Source: Achromobacter mucicolens
GTDB taxonomy: Bacteria > Pseudomonadota > Gammaproteobacteria > Burkholderiales > Burkholderiaceae_B
Assembly: GCF_902859725.1 (NCBI RefSeq)
Contig: NZ_CADIJP010000010.1
Location: 124,001-188,000 of the forward strand
Direction: 5' to 3'
DNA length: 64,000 nucleotides
Shown here: positions 54,756 to 64,000 of the stretch, piece after piece
Layout: every line of letters starts with the position of its first letter
Numbering within the stretch: the stretch's first letter is position 1
Translations under genes and position numbers: made by a program
The notes under the pieces: generated by a model
The model's input: only the letters and a program-made list of their open reading frames with translations
What the model was told of the DNA's origin: nothing
Databases searched by the model: none

Positions 54756-56369
54756 TCAAATCGAGCCGTCGTCCTTGAACGGCGGCTTGGTGGTGGGCAC
54801 GGGCGCCGCGGGCGGCACAGGCTTGGGGGCCGGCGCGGCGGGGGCCGGCGCATACGTGGGCACGGGCTCGTCGAACGCCGCAGCAGGAATGGGCGCGCTG
54901 TCGAAGTATTCGTCGATGTCGGACGTTCCGCGAGCCAGCGGCGCGTCTTCGGGCGCCAGGGCGCGGTCTTGCTGGGCCTTGCTGGCGCGGGCATCCGGAT
55001 CCAGTACGTAGTCCGACGCCGATGCGGCAGCCGGCGGCAAGGCCGGGTAATCGCCACCGGTGTCCGCATCGCTGTCCGTGTCCGACAGGCCGACGGCATA
55101 GCCGCCTTCGGCATCCACGCGATACGGGTCCGAGCCGGTGTCCGCGGCGGGAAGCGCCGCATCCGAGGCCAGCACCGGCAACGCCATGCTGGCGGCCGTG
55201 GCCAGGCGCCAGTGGCGCACGGCATCGACCGGCCGGTCCAGACGATCGTACAGACTGCCCAGCAGCGCGTGCGTCTGCGCATCGCTGCGGCGCGCCAGGC
55301 TGCGCAAGAGGTAGCGTTCGGCCTGCCCCCAGAGCTGACCATTCAGGCACAGCATGCCCAGGGCGGTCAGGAGGTCGGGATCGGTCGGGCGTTGATGCAG
55401 CCAGGTCTCGGCCTTGGCCAGGCGCCGCGACACCTGGTCGGCTTCGCAGCGCGCATAGGCCGCCACCAGGGCGGGATTGAACTTGACCGCGATGGCCGAT
55501 TCCAGGACGCGCGCCGCTTCGTTGGGCTCGCCGGCGGCTTCGAATGCCGCGGCGCCCGCCAGGGCGATTTCCGGGAGCAGGCGCTCTTCGGCCTTGAGGT
55601 CTTTCCAGATGGGACGCCAGGCATCGTTGGCCGCGGCGGCACGCAAGCGCGCGGCGCCCGCGGCATCGATCAGGACGTCGGCTTCGGGTCGGCCCAGCGC
55701 ATTGCGGCGCGACAGTCCGCGCGCCAGCGCGAAAACCTGTTCCTGATGATTCAGGGCCGTGTGCGCCCGCAGCAGCAGACGCATGGTGTGCAAATGACGG
55801 GCGCCGCCGTCGGCCAGCGGACCCAGCACGGTCAGTGCGCGTTCAGCACGGCCCTGATCGAGCAGCATGTCGGCCGACACGGTGGCGGTGGCTTCAATGA
55901 GGCCGGGCTCGGTGCCGGCCTGCTCTTGCGCGTTGGCCAGCAGACGGTCGCGCCGGTCGAATTCGCCCAGGCCATGCGCGGCACGTGCAGCCGACAGGGC
56001 TGCCAGCACGCGCCGCGTGCGGACCTTGGTCTGGTCCAGAAGCTTGGTCAGGTCTTTTTCGGCGTGGGCGTAGCGGCCTTCAAGAAGGCCAATCCAGCCG
56101 CGTTCGAGCAATTCGTGGTCGCGCGCCTGCGCGCGCTTGCCGCGCCAGGCCCGGACGCGATCGGGAATGGCGAGCAGCCAGGCCAGAAGCCGCAGGCCCA
56201 CGTACAGGATGATGAAGGTGGCGACGATGAGCAGGACGGCGAGCGTCAGCGACATCTCGATGCGCCACGGCCACACCAGAAGCAGCACGTTGCCCGCGTG
56301 CGAGCGCAGGACCACCGCCAGGGCGACGGCGACGACGGCGAGCAGCAGGGTCCAGAACCAGGTACGCAT
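54756..56369 (-). CDS. hemY: HemY-type membrane TPR protein, 537 aa
   Basis: Two membrane helices in the first 60 residues (FWTLLLAVVAVALAVVL; LAVLLIVATFIILYVGLRLL), then the HemY N-terminal domain and TPR-like helical repeats to about residue 395. The last 140 residues are Pro/Ala/Asp-rich and probably disordered, making it longer than most HemY proteins. The family travels with hemCDX but its role in haem synthesis is unclear. Lies four bases after hemX. Confidence 0.9.
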   Translation of the reverse strand: MRTWFWTLLLAVVAVALAVVLRSHAGNVLLLVWPWRIEMSLTLAVLLIVATFIILYVGLRLLAWLLAIPDRVRAWRGKRAQARDHELLERGWIGLLEGRYAHAEKDLTKLLDQTKVRTRRVLAALSAARAAHGLGEFDRRDRLLANAQEQAGTEPGLIEATATVSADMLLDQGRAERALTVLGPLADGGARHLHTMRLLLRAHTALNHQEQVFALARGLSRRNALGRPEADVLIDAAGAARLRAAAANDAWRPIWKDLKAEERLLPEIALAGAAAFEAAGEPNEAARVLESAIAVKFNPALVAAYARCEADQVSRRLAKAETWLHQRPTDPDLLTALGMLCLNGQLWGQAERYLLRSLARRSDAQTHALLGSLYDRLDRPVDAVRHWRLATAASMALPVLASDAALPAADTGSDPYRVDAEGGYAVGLSDTDSDADTGGDYPALPPAAASASDYVLDPDARASKAQQDRALAPEDAPLARGTSDIDEYFDSAPIPAAAFDEPVPTYAPAPAAPAPKPVPPAAPVPTTKPPFKDDGSI

Positions 56370-56373
56370 GAGT

Positions 56374-57564
56374 TCAGTCCTGGTCGCTGGTCTTGAAGCC
56401 GGCGGCGCGCAGGGCCGCCACGGCGTTCAGGCTGTCCGCCACATCCGGCATGCGCACGGCGATGTCGGTCTGGGCCAGTTCACGCGCAAGCGTCTGCGCG
56501 GCGACGGTGTCAGGCGAGCGGCCATCGAAGTACTTGGAAAGCGTCGAGCCGACGTTGTCGAGCTCGCTCTTCCAGACCGAGGGCTGGCGCATCAGCATCG
56601 CGAGCTGCGCCGTCAACAGGCGCTGGCGCAGCGTGCCGCGCACCTGGTCGGCCTGTTCGGGCGACAACAGCAGCGCGGCCGGTTCGTCCACGCGCTGGAT
56701 GGTGATGAGACCGCCAAGTTCATGAGCCAGCGCGGAGCCCGCGCGGCCAGGCCACGAGGCCACTTCGGCGCGCCAGCGCTGCCACCAGGGCGCATCGGCG
56801 GGCAGGCCGGCCTGCGGATCGATCGTGGGGGCCGGCGCGGGCGGCTGGGCTTGACCGACCGGGGACACGCCCGGCGACACGGTGTCCGGCACCAGCAGCG
56901 GCGCCTTGCCGATCAGCGCGACCAGGCGTTCGATGCGGCCCGATTGCGCGGGGATGTCGACGGTGGACACGGCGCGCAGGCGGTCCAGGTCGCCATTGAT
57001 GGATTGCTGCAGGCTGGAGAACCGCGGGCGGTCGGCACGCGCCAGGCGCGATTGCGCGGTTTCCAGGGCGACGATGGCGTTGGAGACGTTGCCGGCCAGG
57101 CGCAATTGCTGATTGGCGATGGTCAGCAGGCGTTCGACGTCATTGGCCAGCAGTTCATCGCTGGCGCTGTCGTTGAAGTTCTGCCACGCCTGTTGCAGGG
57201 CGTTGTATTGGCTTTGCGTTTCGCGCAGCGTGTCTTCGAGTTCGGCGACGCGGCCGGCCTGCGCCTGCGCGAGGGCAAGGGCTTCGCGGGTGTCCTTGCG
57301 GGCTTGCGCCACGTCGACGCTGAGCGTATCCAGGCGCGTTGCCACTTCGCGGCCCGCGGAGACGAACTGGGTGCGTTGCTTCCACAACGCATATCCCAGG
57401 CCCACGGCCAACAGGATGACGATTATCAGCGCGGTGGCCAAGGGACCACTGCCGCGCTTGGCCGGACGGGCCTTGACGGAGTCGGCCGGGGCCGATGCGG
57501 ACGCGCTTGCGTCCGGGGCGGCCGGATGAACGGCCGGATCGGTAGCGGGAGTCTTATCTGTCAT
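56374..57564 (-). CDS. hemX: HemX-type membrane protein, 396 aa
   Basis: A disordered N-terminus is followed by one membrane helix (GPLATALIIVILLAVGLGYA, about 40-60), then a long coiled-coil-like region and helical domain ending FKTSDQD. A mid-protein Pro-rich linker divides it. Family members are annotated as uroporphyrinogen-III C-methyltransferase homologues in some systems, but this protein lacks that enzyme's domain. Start at 57564; an earlier Met lies in unsupported sequence. Confidence 0.88.
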   Translation of the reverse strand: MTDKTPATDPAVHPAAPDASASASAPADSVKARPAKRGSGPLATALIIVILLAVGLGYALWKQRTQFVSAGREVATRLDTLSVDVAQARKDTREALALAQAQAGRVAELEDTLRETQSQYNALQQAWQNFNDSASDELLANDVERLLTIANQQLRLAGNVSNAIVALETAQSRLARADRPRFSSLQQSINGDLDRLRAVSTVDIPAQSGRIERLVALIGKAPLLVPDTVSPGVSPVGQAQPPAPAPTIDPQAGLPADAPWWQRWRAEVASWPGRAGSALAHELGGLITIQRVDEPAALLLSPEQADQVRGTLRQRLLTAQLAMLMRQPSVWKSELDNVGSTLSKYFDGRSPDTVAAQTLARELAQTDIAVRMPDVADSLNAVAALRAAGFKTSDQD

Positions 57565-57601
57565 GACGCGATTGTATTCGGTGTCAGTCCGAACCAACGA
57601 A

Positions 57602-58420
57602 TCAAGCAGCAACAAAAGCCTGGAATATCGACTCGTCGTTGGGCACGCAGATTTTTACCATCGCCGGCTCGGACGCGCCAATACGCGGCTGCGGCAGGCG
57701 GCCAATCAACGAGGGGTGCGTGGCCACGAAGCGGCAGCGCTGCCACCACCCGGTCAGACCCGCGGCGCTGAGCTGACCATAAATGGCGTCGACGCCCTCT
57801 CCGCTGGTGATCAGCCAGGAGGCGGTGACGCCCGCATCGGCCCATCGCCGCAGGGTGGCAAGCTGTTCGGCGGTCCAGCCAGCCGGTTGCCGGCGGTAGG
57901 CCGCGTGGCGCGTCACGTGGGCACCATGCGCCTCGAGCGTATCGCCGAGCCAGTCCCGCCCCTGCGTGCCCCGCACCACCAGCACGCGCGCGGGCAACTG
58001 AGACTGGGCAGCAAGCACGCGCCAAAGCGCCTCGGAATCGTGGCTGGGAGCCGATTCGTCCGGATGCAGAACTGTTGTATTCACGCCAAAACGGCCGGTC
58101 TCGCGCAGCGCCTGGGCACTGGCGGGCCCGACCGTGGCGACCGCGACGCCCGCAGGCCAGTCCGCGGCGCCATCGGCGCGCGCGAGCTGATCCAGGTATT
58201 GGCGCGCGGCATTGCCGCTGACGAACACGACGAGGTCGTAGGCCGACGGCCGGGGCAGGTCTTCGGCGGCGACAGCAAGGGGGTGGATTTCAAGTGCGGG
58301 CAGGATGCACGGTTGCCAACCAGCGCCCTGCAGACGGCCGGCCAGCGCTTCGTTGCGCCCTGCGGGCCGCGTCAGGATGGCGATGCGCGGCCCGTCGGCG
58401 GCTGCAAACGCCGGGTCCAT
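57602..58420 (-). CDS. hemD: Uroporphyrinogen-III synthase, 272 aa
   Basis: Cyclises hydroxymethylbilane with inversion of ring D. The family is poorly conserved, but RIAILTRPAGRNEALAGRLQ, LVVFVSGNAARQYLDQL and WLITSGEGVDAIYGQLSAAG fit the two-domain fold, and the position right after hemC supports it strongly. Start and hemC stop share one base (TGATG). Confidence 0.93.
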   Translation of the reverse strand: MDPAFAAADGPRIAILTRPAGRNEALAGRLQGAGWQPCILPALEIHPLAVAAEDLPRPSAYDLVVFVSGNAARQYLDQLARADGAADWPAGVAVATVGPASAQALRETGRFGVNTTVLHPDESAPSHDSEALWRVLAAQSQLPARVLVVRGTQGRDWLGDTLEAHGAHVTRHAAYRRQPAGWTAEQLATLRRWADAGVTASWLITSGEGVDAIYGQLSAAGLTGWWQRCRFVATHPSLIGRLPQPRIGASEPAMVKICVPNDESIFQAFVAA

Positions 58421-59364
58421 CAGACGGACCCGGGGTTTTGCAGCAGTTCGCGAAGAATCGTCTCCGCACCCGCCTCCAGGAGTTCGGAGGCGGCGGCTTC
58501 GCCGATGGCTTCGGCTTCGGTCATGGGACCGCTGTGCGTGGCATGAACGACACGGGTGCCGTCGGGCGAGGCCACCAGCGCGCGCAGCGACAGCGTGTCG
58601 CCGGCAAGCTGGGCAAAGGCGGCCAGGGGCACCTGACAGGAGCCGCCCAGCTTGCGCGACACCGCGCGCTCGGCGAGCACGCAGGCGGTCGTGTCTGCAC
58701 TGACCAGCGGTGCAAGCCACGCGCGCATGTCGTCGCGGTCGTTACGGATTTCGATGCCGAGGGCGCCCTGCCCGGCCGCCGGCAGGCTGTCGGCGGGATC
58801 GAGCAGGCTGCGGATGCGCTCGCCCATGCCAAGACGGTCCAGGCCGGCGGCAGCCAGCACGATGGCGTCGTAGTCGCCCTTGTCGAGCTTGGAGAGGCGC
58901 GTATCCAGATTGCCGCGCAGGGGCTTGACCACCAGGGCGGGAAACCGGGAACGGATCTGGGACTCGCGGCGCAGGCTGGACGTGCCGACCACGGCGCCCG
59001 CGGGCAGGTCCGCCAGCGAGGCATATCTGTTGGACACGAAGGCATCGCGCGGATCCGCGCGATCGAGGACGGCGCAAAGCTCAAACGGCGCCTGCAGATC
59101 CACCGGCACGTCCTTGAGGGAGTGGACGGCGAGATCGGCACGGCCGTCGAGCAGCGCGTTTTCGAGTTCCTTGACGAACAGACCCTTGCCGCCCACCTTG
59201 GACAGCGTGCGGTCGAGGATCTGGTCGCCTCGGGTTGTCAGGGTAAGAAGTTCAACTGCGCACGCTGGGTACAGCGTGCGCAGCCGATCGCGCACATGCT
59301 CGGCTTGCCACAGGGCAAGCCGGCTGGCGCGGGTCGCAATGACCAGACGTTGCGGTAGAGACAC
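58420..59364 (-). CDS. hemC: Porphobilinogen deaminase (hydroxymethylbilane synthase), 314 aa
   Basis: Joins four porphobilinogen units. [20 protein letters not shown] opens it, [18 protein letters not shown] carries the catalytic Asp, [14 protein letters not shown] follows, and the dipyrromethane-cofactor Cys is in [16 protein letters not shown] near residue 243. First of hemC-hemD-hemX-hemY; the small gene upstream ends nine bases before its start. Confidence 0.97.
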   Translation of the reverse strand: MSLPQRLVIATRASRLALWQAEHVRDRLRTLYPACAVELLTLTTRGDQILDRTLSKVGGKGLFVKELENALLDGRADLAVHSLKDVPVDLQAPFELCAVLDRADPRDAFVSNRYASLADLPAGAVVGTSSLRRESQIRSRFPALVVKPLRGNLDTRLSKLDKGDYDAIVLAAAGLDRLGMGERIRSLLDPADSLPAAGQGALGIEIRNDRDDMRAWLAPLVSADTTACVLAERAVSRKLGGSCQVPLAAFAQLAGDTLSLRALVASPDGTRVVHATHSGPMTEAEAIGEAAASELLEAGAETILRELLQNPGSV

Positions 59365-59373
59365 GTGACGCCA

Positions 59374-59496
59374 TCAAACGAAGTTGGAGACGATGATCGT
59401 CGCGACTACCCCGAGGATGGCCAGCACGAACAGACCCTGAAGAAGGCTCAGGCCCGATTCGGATTGCTGGGGATCGGTGGATCTACGCAGACTCAT
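59374..59496 (-). CDS. Small membrane protein between terC and hemC, 40 aa
   Basis: AAGGAA lies nine bases before the ATG, which is inside the terC-family gene's last codons. Polar N-terminus (MSLRRSTDPQQSESG) followed by one hydrophobic helix (LSLLQGLFVLAILGVVATII) to the end. It overlaps terC and sits nine bases before hemC, so it probably couples the two in one transcript. Function unknown; a short haem-operon membrane peptide is possible. Confidence 0.6.
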   Translation of the reverse strand: MSLRRSTDPQQSESGLSLLQGLFVLAILGVVATIIVSNFV

Positions 59497-60202
59497 GTGC
59501 TGATTCCTTGGAAGCGTTCTTGCGGCTTGCAAGCCACCGTCCAAGGACAACAACGAGCAAGGCGCCAATGATTTCAGCGGCGATTTTAACCGTAGTCGGC
59601 TGAACGCCAAATTGACGCTCGACAATAACGTCGGTGACCAGCATACCGCCAGCGATCCAGCCCAGCAGGCCCGCGCCGAAAGTGACGACCAGCGGATAGC
59701 GGTCGATGAGCTTGAGCACCAGCGTGCTGCCCCAGATGATGATCGGCACACTGACGACCAGGCCAAAAATGACCAGACCCAGCTGATGGTCGGCATGCGC
59801 ATTCTGCGCGGCGCCGGCGATCGCGATCACGTTGTCCAGGCTCATCACGAAGTCAGCAATGATGATGGTCTTGATCGCGGCGACGATGGATGTGCCGCCC
59901 TTGATGTCGCCATGCGCATCGTCTTCGGGAACCAGGAGCTTGACGCCGATCCAGACGAGCAGCAGCGCGCCCACGACCTTCAGGAACGGGATGTTCAGAA
60001 GCTGCATTGCGAAGGCGATCAGCACGACGCGCAGAATGATTGCGCCCGCGGTGCCCCACAAAATGCCTTGCATTCGTTGCTTGGGCGCCAGGTTGCGACA
60101 CGCCAGCGCGATCACGACAGCGTTGTCGCCGCCGAGCAGGATGTCGATAAGGATGATCTGAAATACCGCTGCCCAACTCAGCGTCTGAAAAAACTCAAGC
60201 AC
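59483..60202 (-). CDS. TerC-family membrane protein (copy 1), 239 aa
   Basis: Seven or more hydrophobic segments. The two Asp-containing family signatures are present: ILLGGDNAVVIALACRNLAP near residue 20 and MSLDNVIAIAGAAQ near 120. Family members (TerC, Alx, MeeY/MeeF) move Mn2+ or other metals. GTG start at 60202 with a G-rich site upstream. A second, related copy lies immediately upstream on the same strand. Confidence 0.9.
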   Translation of the reverse strand: MLEFFQTLSWAAVFQIILIDILLGGDNAVVIALACRNLAPKQRMQGILWGTAGAIILRVVLIAFAMQLLNIPFLKVVGALLLVWIGVKLLVPEDDAHGDIKGGTSIVAAIKTIIIADFVMSLDNVIAIAGAAQNAHADHQLGLVIFGLVVSVPIIIWGSTLVLKLIDRYPLVVTFGAGLLGWIAGGMLVTDVIVERQFGVQPTTVKIAAEIIGALLVVVLGRWLASRKNASKESAHESA

Positions 60203-60316
60203 TTTGAACCCCCGAAGGCATTTATGAAAAGAATGGCCGGTCCCGGCCCGGCCGCCCTGCCGCGCGCCTTCGCGCGGCAGGTTTATTTAGAAAAACATAT
60301 TATTGTAGTTCAGCTT

Positions 60317-61015
60317 TCAGTCAGCTTTCCGACGCGCAAGCAAAACTTTACCAATCAGCAGCACCAGCACCGCGCCCATCGCGCCCGACATCAGTGCAAA
60401 GCTGTGCTGAGTAACGCCCAATGCGGCATCGATACGCGCCACCGGCTCTTGCAACGCCGGGTCGCCCACCAGCAACTCGCCTGCGATGAAACCCAACAGC
60501 GCCGCCCCAACCCAGACGATGAGCGGGAAGCGTTCGATGACCTTCAAGAGCAGCGTGCTGCCAAAGATGACCAGCGGAATACTGATGGCCAGGCCGAGCA
60601 CCAGCAGTGTCGTGTCGCCCATCGCAGCGGCGGCGACGGCCACCACGTTGTCCAGGCTCATGACCAGGTCGGCGATCATGATGGTGCGAATGGCGGTCAA
60701 CAGGTTGCCATGCGACTTGCCGGCACCGTCTTCTTCGCCTTCGGGCAGCAGCAAGGTGACGCCGATGTAGACCAGGAGCAGCGCGCCGATCAGCTTGAGC
60801 CACGGCAGCAACAACAGCTTGGCCGCAACGAGCGTCAGTACGATACGCATGATGATCGCAGCGGCGGAACCGACCACGATCGCTTTTTTCTGTTGTGCCG
60901 GAGGCAACGAGCGCGCTGCCAGCGCAATAACCACGGCGTTGTCGCCCGATAGCAGAATGTTGACCCAAATGATCTGGAGCAACGCGATCCAGAATGCCGC
61001 TGAACTGAGTTCCAT
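60317..61015 (-). CDS. TerC-family membrane protein (copy 2), 232 aa
   Basis: Same fold and signatures as the copy at 59483: ILLSGDNAVVIALAARSLPP near residue 20 and MSLDNVVAVAAAAMGD near 115, so the two look like an old tandem duplication that has diverged. A leader of about 125 bases upstream holds a terminator-like hairpin. AGGAAAGAGAGG precedes the ATG. Likely Mn2+ or other metal export at the inner membrane. Confidence 0.9.
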   Translation of the reverse strand: MELSSAAFWIALLQIIWVNILLSGDNAVVIALAARSLPPAQQKKAIVVGSAAAIIMRIVLTLVAAKLLLLPWLKLIGALLLVYIGVTLLLPEGEEDGAGKSHGNLLTAIRTIMIADLVMSLDNVVAVAAAAMGDTTLLVLGLAISIPLVIFGSTLLLKVIERFPLIVWVGAALLGFIAGELLVGDPALQEPVARIDAALGVTQHSFALMSGAMGAVLVLLIGKVLLARRKAD

Positions 61016-61077
61016 GCCTCTCTTTCCTAGGTGTGATCCCCCTAGGACAAAACCAAATTAATGGATGAATTGAACGC

Positions 61078-61150
61078 AAAAACGTACTGACCGTCTTGGT
61101 GCGAGCCCGACGGCATTCTTGCTGGTACGCGCAAAATTTCTTTCATTATA
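61078..61150 (-). promoter_or_regulatory. terC leader with terminator-like hairpin and TATAAT box
   Basis: On the minus strand TATAAT (61150-61145) is followed about 16 bases later by CGTAC (61129-61125) ... GACGG paired with CCGTC ... GTACG (61087-61083) and TTTTT (61082-61078). No good -35 is seen. The hairpin would stop transcription before terC unless overcome. I do not see the conserved loops of the yybP-ykoY Mn2+ riboswitch, which often precedes such genes. Confidence 0.4.
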
Positions 61151-61235
61151 GTTTCGTTCAGCTTTCCGTATGATTCACCCGGCCGCTTCCTGGACGCGGG
61201 ATTTCCCTAAGAAAGCCTCAAAAAACCCGGCCAAA

Positions 61236-61261
61236 AAAAAGCCCGCCGAAGCGGGCTTTTT
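61236..61261 (-). terminator. Terminator after sucD
   Basis: AAAAAGCCCGC (61236-61246) and GCGGGCTTTTT (61251-61261) pair perfectly around CGAA. With T-runs on both sides it works for sucD (minus) from 18 bases after its stop, and in the other direction too. Confidence 0.93.
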
Positions 61262-61279
61262 ATCGCGCGTTGCTGGAAC

Positions 61280-62161
<882 letters not shown>

Positions 62162-62182
62162 TGTGAATCCTTGATTTTTGCT

Positions 62183-63343
<1,161 letters not shown>

Positions 63344-63353
63344 GTGTTACCTG

Positions 63354-63956
63354 TCAGGACGTATGAGAAAAAGAAGGTGAATCGGAGGACGACTCGGCCG
63401 ATGCCTCAGCGCTACCCCCGGTGTACCACTCGGGATAATGCTCAGCCACCACAGGGCCGCCAGTGCTGAGCGCATGGCAGCCGTCCAGTTGGAATGGACG
63501 CCGGTTCGGGTTGGGTTCCTGCCGCCGGCGGTTGGCCATGGTCTGGACCGCCGCGGTGGGAAGCACCTGCGACAGTTCGGTCATGTGCGTACAGCCCTCC
63601 ACATGCCCGAACCGCTCTTTGACCTGGCGGCGGAACCCCTTGAGCAGGTTCATGCCGATCAGGTCAGTGTACGCCGGCTCAATGGCCTTGCAATGCTCGC
63701 CATAAGGCGCCGCATCATAGACGGCCTGAGCCGCCACGATCGAGAATTCCTCGTCGATGGTGATGCGCAGGTGCATATGGTGGATGGGCTGCCCGGCCTT
63801 GAACATCTCGCCGTCGCGCTTCGGAAAATCGTACGCTTTCACGTCGATCAGCTCGGCTTCCAGGTCCCAGTTGCCGTCATCGCGCGCGTACGACTGCACA
63901 CGTATGGAACGCGTATGCAGCGGTTGGCGAGGACAATCCGGCGGTGGCAAGGGCAT
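63354..63956 (-). CDS. DUF2889 protein, 200 aa
   Basis: RSIRVQSYARDDGNWDLEAE and LIDVKAYDFPKRDGEMFKAG, with HHMHLRITIDEEFSIVAAQA, form the DUF2889 pattern, and an EGCTHMTELSQ segment follows. A Ser/Glu-rich tail of about 25 residues closes it. Function unknown; the position before sucCD is a frequent arrangement in this family of bacteria. The start may lie further upstream, close to the window edge. Confidence 0.85.
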   Translation of the reverse strand: MPLPPPDCPRQPLHTRSIRVQSYARDDGNWDLEAELIDVKAYDFPKRDGEMFKAGQPIHHMHLRITIDEEFSIVAAQAVYDAAPYGEHCKAIEPAYTDLIGMNLLKGFRRQVKERFGHVEGCTHMTELSQVLPTAAVQTMANRRRQEPNPNRRPFQLDGCHALSTGGPVVAEHYPEWYTGGSAEASAESSSDSPSFSHTS

Positions 63957-64000
63957 GCGAGGGGGGCCTGCGGGGCAAAGATGGCCTGCGCGTATGGTGC

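Noticed and set aside
61016-61150. yybP-ykoY Mn2+ riboswitch before the TerC-family gene
   Set aside because: The genomic context fits, but I cannot find the conserved loop sequences; only a hairpin with a T-run is seen.

Overview
The window is GC-rich DNA of an Alcaligenaceae betaproteobacterium, most likely of the Bordetella/Achromobacter group. The evidence is a BpH3-type H-NS protein, the gene orders hemC-hemD-hemX-hemY-ppa, alaC-hom-thrC and DUF2889-sucC-sucD, a Bug-family (TctC) receptor, and short GC-rich intergenic repeats of the kind common in this family. It has two parts: the integrase-proximal arm of a prophage (about 1-10600) and ordinary chromosome (about 10650-64000).

Prophage arm (1-10648). 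One minus-strand gene (146-460) faces a long series of small plus-strand genes that overlap at ATGA or by about 8 bases, as in the left early operon of a lambdoid phage running towards int. Recognisable members are an ERF annealing protein (4156), an SSB (4803), a DUF551-like protein (5786), a protein with the motif layout of tRNA-guanine transglycosylases/DpdA DNA-modifying enzymes (6439), a DUF4224 protein (9158) and a tyrosine integrase (9402). Several very small membrane-protein genes lie between them. A gene-free stretch (about 1369-2215) holds a C4-antisense-like RNA candidate, a 16-base perfect complement to it, and about 450 bases of hairpin-rich sequence of unknown nature. The element ends in the 3' part of a tRNA with a CAT anticodon (10601-10648), followed by that tRNA's own terminator. 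The other end lies left of the window.

Chromosome, 10.7-26 kb: small envelope and hypothetical proteins, a YddG-type exporter, a Cache-GGDEF diguanylate cyclase with an I-site, an AI-2E family transporter, a DUF3053 lipoprotein, cytochrome b561 facing cytochrome c', purB, a glutathione S-transferase, a TauE-type exporter, mnmA and a LysR regulator.

26-40 kb: a tricarboxylate-binding receptor, N-formylglutamate amidohydrolase and three-gene pntAA-pntAB-pntB, facing a minus-strand series that reads tldD, aroG, a D-lactate dehydrogenase-like FAD oxidase, glcD, glcE, glcF. The tldD-aroG gap holds a clear transcription attenuator: a leader peptide with FYFYFFGF, an antiterminator arm and an intrinsic terminator.

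40-64 kb: bpH3, a DUF4136 lipoprotein, pepN-fbp, a YgdI/YgdR lipoprotein, alaC-hom-thrC, an Mth938-like gene with bcp and a PIN-PhoH ATPase, an entericidin, an FAH-family hydrolase, then a minus-strand run terC-terC-small membrane protein-hemC-hemD-hemX-hemY-ppa, and finally DUF2889-sucC-sucD. Most of this is core metabolism (heme, threonine, aromatic amino acids, TCA cycle, glycolate oxidation, NADPH supply). All assignments come from reading the sequence; no database search was run.
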